From Bacteroidales bacterium (GTDB lineage: Bacteria > Bacteroidota > Bacteroidia > Bacteroidales > P3): 64,000 nucleotides of DNA. The notes under the pieces were generated by a model, which did not search any database, was not told where the DNA came from, and saw nothing but the letters and a program-made list of their open reading frames with translations. Positions 44,195 to 51,111 of the stretch are shown in pieces; position 1 is the stretch's first letter; every line of letters begins with the position of its first letter. A program made the position numbers and the translations under genes. The stretch spans positions 15,545-79,544 of the forward strand of contig JAFZTV010000055.1 in assembly GCA_017618625.1 (NCBI GenBank), given 5' to 3'.

Positions 44195-45184
44195 ATGAAA
44201 AACATAGCAATTGTTATGGGCGGCTACTCGGGTGAACACGACATCTCGATCAATAGCGGCACTCAGGTCTACAAAACCCTCGGAAAAGAGAAATACAACG
44301 TGGTGCGTGTGGTGATTGAGCGCGACGGCTGGTACGGCCTCGACGACAGCGACAACCGTCTGCCGCTGGACAAGAACGACTTCAGCGTGATGATGAACGG
44401 CAAGAAAGTGACCTTCGACCTCGCCTTCATACTCATTCACGGCAACCCTGGAGAGAACGGTGTGCTGCAAGGCTATTTCGACATGTTGGGCATCCGCTAC
44501 ACCACCTGCGGCTTCTACACCTCGTCGCTGACTTTCCACAAGGGTTACTGCAATGCGCTGGTGCGGAGTCTGGATGTGGTGAACGTGGCCAAGTCGGTGT
44601 TGCTCTACAAGGGACAGGACGTCGATGCAAAGGCGATAATCGGTCAACTGGGATTGCCCGTGTTTGTGAAGCCTGCCACTGGCGGAAGCAGCGTGGCTAC
44701 GACGAAGGTGAAGTGCGAAGAGGCTTTGCTGCCAGCTATAAAAGAGGCTTTCACCGAAGCCGACGAAGTGATGGTGGAGCAGTTCGTCAAAGGGCGTGAG
44801 TTCGACTGCGGCGTCTTCCGCTCGACGGATCGCAAGTATGTCTTCCCGATAACCGAGATTGTGCCAACGGGCAACCACGACTTCTTCGACTACGACGCCA
44901 AATACAACGGCTTCTCGAACGAGATAACGCCCGCCGAGGTGGAGGAAGAGGTCGCAACGCTGATTCAGCAGACATCTGACAAACTCTACGATATGCTCAA
45001 CTGTAGCGGTATCGTGCGCTTCGACTATATCTACGACACTGAGCGGAAGATGCTCTACTTCCTCGAGGTGAACACCATACCGGGACAGAGTGCCGAAAGC
45101 ATAGTGCCGAAGCAGGCCCGCGCGATGGGCATCAGCACGAAAGAACTGTATGAGATGGCGATAGAGACGGCGCTTGCGAATTGA
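44195..45184 (+). CDS. ddl: D-alanine--D-alanine ligase
   Basis: ATP-grasp ligase of 329 aa that makes D-Ala-D-Ala for peptidoglycan. The start MKNIAIVMGGYSGEHDISIN matches the family and the fragment at 41445. Motifs are LIHGNPGENGVLQGYFDMLG, PVFVKPATGGSSVATTKVKC (ATP-grasp loop), EQFVKGREFDCGVFRS, and YFLEVNTIPGQSAESIVPKQ with metal ligands. The leader upstream differs from that of the fragment, so this copy is expressed from a new context next to the receptor promoter region. It is intact and probably the only functional ddl here. Confidence 0.95.
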   Translation: MKNIAIVMGGYSGEHDISINSGTQVYKTLGKEKYNVVRVVIERDGWYGLDDSDNRLPLDKNDFSVMMNGKKVTFDLAFILIHGNPGENGVLQGYFDMLGIRYTTCGFYTSSLTFHKGYCNALVRSLDVVNVAKSVLLYKGQDVDAKAIIGQLGLPVFVKPATGGSSVATTKVKCEEALLPAIKEAFTEADEVMVEQFVKGREFDCGVFRSTDRKYVFPITEIVPTGNHDFFDYDAKYNGFSNEITPAEVEEEVATLIQQTSDKLYDMLNCSGIVRFDYIYDTERKMLYFLEVNTIPGQSAESIVPKQARAMGISTKELYEMAIETALAN

Positions 45185-45278
45185 TGTACTCACCCCTACA
45201 ACACAATTAATCGGTCAAAGGCTGGCAGTCAACAATCTCAATTGTCAATTCACTAATCACAATTCACTAATCACAATC

Positions 45279-46052
45279 ATGCTCTTCGAAAATTCCATAG
45301 TTGGCCCTATCCACAGTCGGCGGCTCGGCTCGTCGCTGGGAGTGAACCTCCTGCCGCTCAAACATAAATACTGCTCATACGACTGCATATACTGCGAATG
45401 TGGATGGAACAAAGAATCGGAACAGCAGGAAAAGGTTTTCGCCACACCCTCAGAGCTGAAAGGGTTGCTGCAACGGCGTCTGGAACAGCTGAAAGAAGAG
45501 GGTGCTCGGGTTGACTCGTTCACCTTTGCCGGCAACGGGGAGCCGACGCTCTATCCGCAGTTTCCAGAGATGGTCGATGTGGTGAGAGAAATGCGCGACC
45601 TCTACTATCCCAAGGCGGTCACAACCCTGCTTACCAACGCCACTCAGCTGAGACGCAAGGAGATTTTCGACGCGGTGATGAAACTCGACAACCCTGTGTT
45701 GAAGCTCGATGCAGGAACAGAGCGTATGCGTCAGCTGATAAACAAGAACAACGATATGGGGTGCACCTGGGATGAGTTGATAGCGAACTTGACCGCTTTC
45801 GGCAGCCACGGAATCATACAGACGCTGCTTTTTGACGGCTACAGCGAAGGGCAGCATGTAAGCAACATCATCGACAGCGAGTTCACACCCTACCTCGCTT
45901 ACCTGAAACAGATATGTCCGAGGTATGTAATGTTGTATGCCCTCGACCGCGCAACCCCCGAAAAAGACTTGCGTAAACTCTCTGTCGAGGAACTTGAGCA
46001 GTACGCGCAAGTGATTAGAAAAGAGGGTATTGAGGTGAAAGTTTACGGCTGA
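45279..46052 (+). CDS. Radical SAM protein
   Basis: Product of 257 aa starting at MLFENSIVGPIHSRRLGSSL; the frame upstream is a run-in through intergenic repeats (CACTAATCACAATTCACTAATCA). The 4Fe-4S cluster motif is KHKYCSYDCIYCECGW (CxxxCxxC). FTFAGNGEPTLYPQFPEMVD matches the radical SAM GGEPT-type motif, and TTLLTNATQLRRKEIF and LKLDAGTERMRQLIN follow. This is the short radical SAM family common in Bacteroidota with unassigned substrate. It lies 94 bp after ddl. Confidence 0.88.
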   Translation: MLFENSIVGPIHSRRLGSSLGVNLLPLKHKYCSYDCIYCECGWNKESEQQEKVFATPSELKGLLQRRLEQLKEEGARVDSFTFAGNGEPTLYPQFPEMVDVVREMRDLYYPKAVTTLLTNATQLRRKEIFDAVMKLDNPVLKLDAGTERMRQLINKNNDMGCTWDELIANLTAFGSHGIIQTLLFDGYSEGQHVSNIIDSEFTPYLAYLKQICPRYVMLYALDRATPEKDLRKLSVEELEQYAQVIRKEGIEVKVYG

Positions 46053-46088
46053 TAGATAAAAATATTTTGTCAGTTTACAAGAAATGTG

Positions 46089-46096
46089 TACTTTTG
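46089..46096 (+). promoter_or_regulatory. -7 promoter box of tRNA-Cys
   Basis: TACTTTTG followed by C, 21 nt before the tRNA. Confidence 0.6.
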
Positions 46097-46117
46097 CAAA
46101 ACTTTAACAAGTAAAAA

Positions 46118-46188
46118 GGTCGTTTGGCCGAGGGGCTAGGCACAGGTCTGCAAAACCTGCTACTCCGGTTCAAATCCGGAAGCGACCT
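46118..46188 (+). tRNA. tRNA-Cys (GCA)
   Basis: Cloverleaf of 71 nt: acceptor GGTCGTT pairs with AGCGACC, discriminator T as expected for Cys, anticodon loop CTGCAAA with anticodon GCA, and T arm CCGGTTCAAATCCGG. CCA is not encoded. A terminator follows at once. Confidence 0.96.
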
Positions 46189-46191
46189 CAA

Positions 46192-46229
46192 AAGAAAAGA
46201 GCTTCATCCGAAGCTCTTTTCTTGTTTTA
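46192..46229. terminator. Bidirectional terminator between tRNA-Cys and uvrB
   Basis: AAGAAAAGAGCTTC (46192-46205) pairs with GAAGCTCTTTTCTT (46210-46223) around ATCC, followed by GTTTTA. The symmetrical A/T flanks allow termination of the tRNA on the plus strand and uvrB on the minus strand. Confidence 0.85.
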
Positions 46230-46260
46230 TGTTGATATGTTTTTATGTCGTTGTGTGGGG

Positions 46261-48423
46261 TTAGTCGCCGCGTGCGTCGTTCAACGCATCCTGCATGGCT
46301 TTTATCTCGTCGCGGTAGCGGGCTGCGGCCATAAAGTCCATCTCTTTGGCAGCCAGCTGCATCTTGCGCTGCGCCTCGCGTATGTCCTTACGCAACTGTT
46401 CTTTGCTGCGTGGGTCGAGCTTTTTAGAATTTAGGATAGTTGATTCCGCTGACTGCTGACTTCTGTCTGCTGACTGCTGAGAGCCATAATCCTGTCGATC
46501 CTCGGCGGCATGACTGCTGTGTGAGGCGGGTGTGTTGAGTGCGTATGGCGAGGCAGCGATGTTGGGTATGTTAGGCGGTTCGGGCACTTTGTTTTCGTTG
46601 CGTTCCTCCGCGGCACGCTCTATCACCGAAGTGCTACCCATGATGGCCTCGGTGCTTTTCACTATCTGTTTAGGAACGATATGGTGCTCGATATTGTATT
46701 TTATCTGTTTCTCGCGGTGACGGTTGGTTTCGTCTATGGCGCGTTGCATGCTTCCGGTTATTGTGTCGCCATAGAGGATAGCCTTGCTGTGGATGTTACG
46801 TGCCGCACGCCCTATGGTTTGAATCAACGCTCGGTCGCTGCGTAGGAACCCTTCTTTGTCGGCGTCGAGAATCGCCACCAACGACACCTCAGGCAGGTCA
46901 AGTCCCTCCCTTAAGAGGTTCACTCCCACCAGTACGTCGAAGACACCCATACGAAGGTCCCTCATAATCTCCACGCGTTCGAGCGTGTCCACGTCGGAGT
47001 GGATGTATTTGGTACGTATGCCGAGGTTTATCAGGTAAGACGACAATTCCTCAGCCATACGCTTTGTAAGGGTCGTCACCAACACACGCTCTTTCTTGTA
47101 AACGGTCTTCTCTATCTCATCGAGCAGGTCGTCCACCTGATTGATGGCAGGCCGAACTTCCACCACGGGGTCGAGCAAGCCAGTTGGGCGTATGACCTGC
47201 TCCACCACCACGCCTTCGGATTCCTCCAGTTCGTACTCGGCAGGTGTGGCGCTGATATATATCGTCTGGTGTGTCAGGTCGTAGAACTCGTCGTAGGTTA
47301 GCGGACGGTTGTCCAATGCCGACGGCAGGCGGAATCCGTATTCCACCAGAGAGGTCTTGCGGCTTCGGTCGCCTCCATACATGGCTTGAATCTGTGGTAT
47401 CGTCACATGGCTCTCGTCAACCACCAGCAGGAAGTCTTCGGGGAAATAGTCAATCAGGCAGAATGGGCGGCTGCCTTCGCGACGTCCGTCGAAATAGCGC
47501 GAGTAGTTCTCGATGCCGCTGCAGTAACCCAGTTCGGCAATCATCTCGATATCGTAGTTCACCCTCTCCTCAAGCCTTGCGGCTTCGAGGTTGCGTCCCT
47601 GCTCTTTAAACCAGTCGCGGCGTTCGAACATATCTGTCTGTATCTGGTGCAGCACTTCCGACATGCTGTCCTTCGAGGTGATGAAGTTGCTTGCGGGGTA
47701 GATATAAGCCTCAGTCAGTTTTTCTAACGTCTGTCCGCTCACGGGGTCGAAACTCTCGATACTCTCTATCTCGTCGTCCCAGAAGCAGATGCGGTAGCAG
47801 AAGTCGGCAAACGACGGGAAGATATCTACGGTGTCACCCTTGACTCTGAATCGTCCGTTGACGAACTCTATCTCGTTGCGCACATACTGAGCGTCAAGCA
47901 ATTGTGTCAGCAGGTGGTCGCGCACCAGCTTCTCGCCTGATTTGATATGGATGGTGCTTTCCTTGAAGCTTTCGGGGTTTCCGATGCCGTAGATGCAGCT
48001 CACCGAGCACACCACTATCACGTCCCTGCGACCGCTCAGAAGCGCCGACGAGGCGCGCAGACGTAGTTTGTCAAGCTCATCGTTTATCTGTAGGTCTTTC
48101 TCAATGTAGGTGTTTGTTGCGGGTATATATGCTTCGGGTTGGTAGTAGTCGTAGTAGCTTACAAAATACTCCACCGCGTTGTTTGGGAAGAACTGCTTGA
48201 ACTCGCCGTAGAGCTGAGCCGCAAGGGTTTTGTTGTGGCTCATCACCAGCGTCGGGCGGTTCAGTTTCGCAATGACGTTGGCTACGGTGAACGTCTTGCC
48301 CGACCCCGTGACTCCCAGCAGCACCTGTGCCCGTTGTCCGGCGTTGATGCCGTCAACCAGTTGCCGTATAGCCTCCGGCTGGTCGCCCATAGGCGCAAAT
48401 TCAGATATCAGTTCAAAGTCCAT
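46261..48423 (-). CDS. uvrB: UvrABC excinuclease subunit B
   Basis: Nucleotide-excision repair helicase-like subunit, 720 aa. The start at 48423 ([20 protein letters not shown]) matches the family; a TAATTTTG -7 box lies just upstream. Walker A is [38 protein letters not shown] is the beta-hairpin; further motifs are [40 protein letters not shown] and [20 protein letters not shown]. The C-terminal UVR motif is [20 protein letters not shown]. Before it, an unusually long low-complexity linker includes [17 protein letters not shown], encoded by repeated CAGCAGTCAG words (46441-46495), a sequence type otherwise intergenic in this window. Confidence 0.96.
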   Translation of the reverse strand: MDFELISEFAPMGDQPEAIRQLVDGINAGQRAQVLLGVTGSGKTFTVANVIAKLNRPTLVMSHNKTLAAQLYGEFKQFFPNNAVEYFVSYYDYYQPEAYIPATNTYIEKDLQINDELDKLRLRASSALLSGRRDVIVVCSVSCIYGIGNPESFKESTIHIKSGEKLVRDHLLTQLLDAQYVRNEIEFVNGRFRVKGDTVDIFPSFADFCYRICFWDDEIESIESFDPVSGQTLEKLTEAYIYPASNFITSKDSMSEVLHQIQTDMFERRDWFKEQGRNLEAARLEERVNYDIEMIAELGYCSGIENYSRYFDGRREGSRPFCLIDYFPEDFLLVVDESHVTIPQIQAMYGGDRSRKTSLVEYGFRLPSALDNRPLTYDEFYDLTHQTIYISATPAEYELEESEGVVVEQVIRPTGLLDPVVEVRPAINQVDDLLDEIEKTVYKKERVLVTTLTKRMAEELSSYLINLGIRTKYIHSDVDTLERVEIMRDLRMGVFDVLVGVNLLREGLDLPEVSLVAILDADKEGFLRSDRALIQTIGRAARNIHSKAILYGDTITGSMQRAIDETNRHREKQIKYNIEHHIVPKQIVKSTEAIMGSTSVIERAAEERNENKVPEPPNIPNIAASPYALNTPASHSSHAAEDRQDYGSQQSADRSQQSAESTILNSKKLDPRSKEQLRKDIREAQRKMQLAAKEMDFMAAARYRDEIKAMQDALNDARGD

Positions 48424-48734
48424 CCGTCCTCGGTTTGAGGGTACAAAATTACACATATTTTTCACATCCGCAGACCTAATCTTTTTGCACGTCTTTAGCA
48501 CGTCTTTACTAGGTCTTTGGTATGGCTTTGGTATGGCTTTGGTATGGCTTTCACACGGACTTCATTCGGACATGATACGTCGGACGGCATTCGGACTTAA
48601 TTCGGACTTAATACGGACTTGACACGGACTTAATACTGTGGTCACAAAACAAAAAGTTTGTTCCATAACGTCCTATTTTCAATGAAATAGATTATCTTTG
48701 CAAAATCTTTTGTATATAATAAACACTCAACATT
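48424..48734. repeat. Intergenic degenerate tandem repeats between uvrB and GH3
   Basis: No gene is seen. From 48490 to 48640 there are short tandem words: GTCTTTA-type units, three GGTATGGCTTT units, then at least six CGGACTTAAT/CGGACTTGAC variants. A TATCTTTG -7 box (48693-48700) at the right end serves the GH3 gene. Confidence 0.7.
48693..48700 (+). promoter_or_regulatory. -7 promoter box of the GH3-HAD pair
   Basis: TATCTTTG followed by C, 35 nt before the GH3 start codon. Confidence 0.65.
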
Positions 48735-50426
48735 ATGAAAATTACCAACATGATTGTTCCGAACCTGCTGCTGGGTATGGCTGGCGGCATTCAGTACAAC
48801 GCTTTATTGAAAGCTACTAAAAACCCCCGCAAGGCGAGCGAGAACACCCTCAGAGGCATCCTCACCTATGCCAAGGACACCGTGTATGGCAAGGAACATA
48901 AATTCGACTATATATTACAGGCCGACAACGATGAGGAACTCTACAAGCGCTACCGCGAGCAGGTCCCACCCAACGAGTATGAGGATTTTCGCCCGTACGT
49001 TGACCGTCACAAGAATGGCGAGAGCGACATCCTCTTCCCTGGCAAGCCCGTTCTCTACGCCACCACCTCCGGTTCCACTGCCGAACCTAAATGGATTCCA
49101 ATCACTGAGAAGTACCTCAAGACCATCTATGGCAAGATGACCAAGGTCTGGCTTTTCAACTTCATCCAGAACCGCCACAAGGTCTTTGCAGGCAAGATTC
49201 TCTCCATCGTAGGCAAGGTGGTTGAGGGTTATGCTCCTGATGGAACGGTTTACGGCTCCGTTTCGGGTGTTACCCAGCGCGACTGCCCCAACTTCGTCAA
49301 GAAACTCTATTCCAACCCGCAGTGCGTTTACTCCATCGCCGACTACACCTCGCGCTACTATGTCCTCATGCGTATGGGTATCGAGCAGGACATCACGCTT
49401 ATCGTCACGGCCAACCCTTCGACCATTGTCGAGCTACAGAATAACGTCAACCGCTACTATGACGACTATGTAAACGATATCGAGAAAGGTACGCTGAAGG
49501 CCGACCTGAATATCGACCCCGAAATCCGTAAGGAACTCGAGGCTTGTCTTAAACCCAACCCGAAACGCGCTAAGGAACTCCGCGACCTGCGTGCAAAATA
49601 CGGCGATGTGCTGCCTAAGCACTATTGGCCCAACCTGCAGATTCTCAACACCTGGAAATGTGGCAACACGAAGGTCTATCTCGACAAGTTCGAGCATTCA
49701 TTCCCCGAGCACATGCTGCATCAGGAGTTCGGCTATTTCTCCTCCGAGTGCCGTTTCGGCTTGGTGATGGACGATACGCTCAACACCGTCATGTTCCCCC
49801 ACTACCACTACTACGAGTTCATCAAAGAAGAGGATATGGACAACCCCAATCCGACTTTCTACCAGCTGCACGAACTCGAGCAGGGCAAGCGCTACTGCCC
49901 ATACGTGACCACCTATGCCGGCTTGTACCGCTACAATATGAACGACCTCCTCGAAGTTGGCCCGAACTATAACAACACGCCTACGATGCACATGATTCAG
50001 AAAACTCACGGCATCGTGACTATGACTGGAGAAAAGCTTTACGAGCGTCAGTTTATAGAGGCTGTCCACAAGGCAGAGGCGGACACCGGATTGAAGACAC
50101 GCTTCTTTATTGGTTTTGCCGAGCTCGAAGCCTCCCGCTACAACTTCTACTACGAGTTTGCCGACCAGTCGGTAAGCCAGGAACAGGCTGAGAAATTCAC
50201 CGAGGCAGTCGATGCCGCGTTGAAGGATATCAACATTGAATACAAGGCTAAGCGCGACTCGCTCCGCCTCAAGGACGCTGTGACCTATCGTCTGGTTAAA
50301 GAGTCGTTCGAGCAGTTCAAGGAGCGTTGCATCAAGGAAGGTGCTCGCGACGGACAGTTCAAGCTCAACCTCCTTCTCCAGGACGAGAAACGTCACGCTA
50401 AGTTCAACGATTTGGTTATAAAGTAA
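48735..50426 (+). CDS. GH3 family adenylate-forming enzyme-like protein
   Basis: Cytosolic protein of 563 aa of the GH3 auxin-responsive-promoter family, acyl-acid-amido synthetases first known from plants. Motifs include VLYATTSGSTAEPKWIPITE (the AMP-binding signature), GSVSGVTQRDCPNFVKKLYS, and the late TYAGLYRYNMNDLLEV and HGIVTMTGEKLYERQF blocks. Bacterial members are common in Bacteroidota; their substrates are not settled, and plant hormone chemistry should not be assumed. The stop overlaps the HAD start by one base (TAATG), which implies coupling. Confidence 0.9.
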   Translation: MKITNMIVPNLLLGMAGGIQYNALLKATKNPRKASENTLRGILTYAKDTVYGKEHKFDYILQADNDEELYKRYREQVPPNEYEDFRPYVDRHKNGESDILFPGKPVLYATTSGSTAEPKWIPITEKYLKTIYGKMTKVWLFNFIQNRHKVFAGKILSIVGKVVEGYAPDGTVYGSVSGVTQRDCPNFVKKLYSNPQCVYSIADYTSRYYVLMRMGIEQDITLIVTANPSTIVELQNNVNRYYDDYVNDIEKGTLKADLNIDPEIRKELEACLKPNPKRAKELRDLRAKYGDVLPKHYWPNLQILNTWKCGNTKVYLDKFEHSFPEHMLHQEFGYFSSECRFGLVMDDTLNTVMFPHYHYYEFIKEEDMDNPNPTFYQLHELEQGKRYCPYVTTYAGLYRYNMNDLLEVGPNYNNTPTMHMIQKTHGIVTMTGEKLYERQFIEAVHKAEADTGLKTRFFIGFAELEASRYNFYYEFADQSVSQEQAEKFTEAVDAALKDINIEYKAKRDSLRLKDAVTYRLVKESFEQFKERCIKEGARDGQFKLNLLLQDEKRHAKFNDLVIK

Positions 50427-51031
50427 TGTATTTAGACCTCGAGGGAGTTAAGGCTGTCGTTTTCGACCTGGACGGGACTCTGTTCGACAAGTCCAGATTG
50501 CCGTTCTATCTTGTTTGTGCCGACCCTCTTTACATGTTTGTGTTGAACAACGAGCGCAAGGCACGCAAGACCCTGGCCGGTGTCCATTTCGGTGATGAAC
50601 GCACCTATTATGAAACCCTCTACGGAAAGGTGGCGATACTCTCGCACATCTCTGCTAAACGTGTTAAATGGTGGTACGACCATCGCTATATGCCCACCAT
50701 GACAAAGGTACTGCATAGGCACTATCGTCTGCGCCCATGGGTGTCGGAACTGCTGCCCGATTTGAAGCGTAAGGGCATCAAAGTGGCGGTCTATTCCGAC
50801 TATGGTTGTGTTGAGCAGCGGCTCGAGGCGTTGGGCTTCAATTCTGACTGGGCAGATGTGATAACAGACGCCCCGCGACTAGGTGGGTTGAAACCCAGCA
50901 AAGATTCGTTGCTGGCTCTCTGTAACCTGTTGCAGGTTTCTCCCGCCGAATCTCTTATGGTCGGCGACAAGGATGAAACCGACGGTGAGTCTGCACGCCT
51001 TTGTGGTATGCGGTTCCATTTGGTACAATAA
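50426..51031 (+). CDS. HAD family hydrolase
   Basis: Phosphatase-like protein of 201 aa. Motif I is AVVFDLDGTLFDKSRLPFYL with the nucleophile and acid Asp. VAVYSDYGCVEQRLEALGFN corresponds to motif II (Ser replaced in a SDYG context), LGGLKPSKDSLLALC holds the motif III Lys, and LMVGDKDETDGESARLCGMR motif IV with the acidic pair. An inserted cap is helical. It overlaps the GH3 gene by one base, so the two probably function together; the substrate is unknown. Confidence 0.88.
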   Translation: MYLDLEGVKAVVFDLDGTLFDKSRLPFYLVCADPLYMFVLNNERKARKTLAGVHFGDERTYYETLYGKVAILSHISAKRVKWWYDHRYMPTMTKVLHRHYRLRPWVSELLPDLKRKGIKVAVYSDYGCVEQRLEALGFNSDWADVITDAPRLGGLKPSKDSLLALCNLLQVSPAESLMVGDKDETDGESARLCGMRFHLVQ

Positions 51032-51045
51032 ATCTGATTGGTTGA

Positions 51046-51096
51046 TAAAACAAGAGAACGCATGCACGTCGATACGGCAGGCGTTCTTTGTTTCTG
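51046..51096. terminator. Terminator-like hairpin between convergent HAD and M6 genes
   Basis: AACAAGAGAACGC (51049-51061) pairs with GCGTTCTTTGTTT (51081-51093) with one bulge, loop of about 19 nt, followed by CTGC. It lies in the gap between two convergent genes and could serve both. Confidence 0.6.
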
Positions 51097-51111
51097 CACA
51101 AATAATCTATA

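Noticed and set aside
44189..45193. 334-codon open frame antisense to ddl
   Set aside because: Shadow frame of ddl; the translation has no recognisable features.
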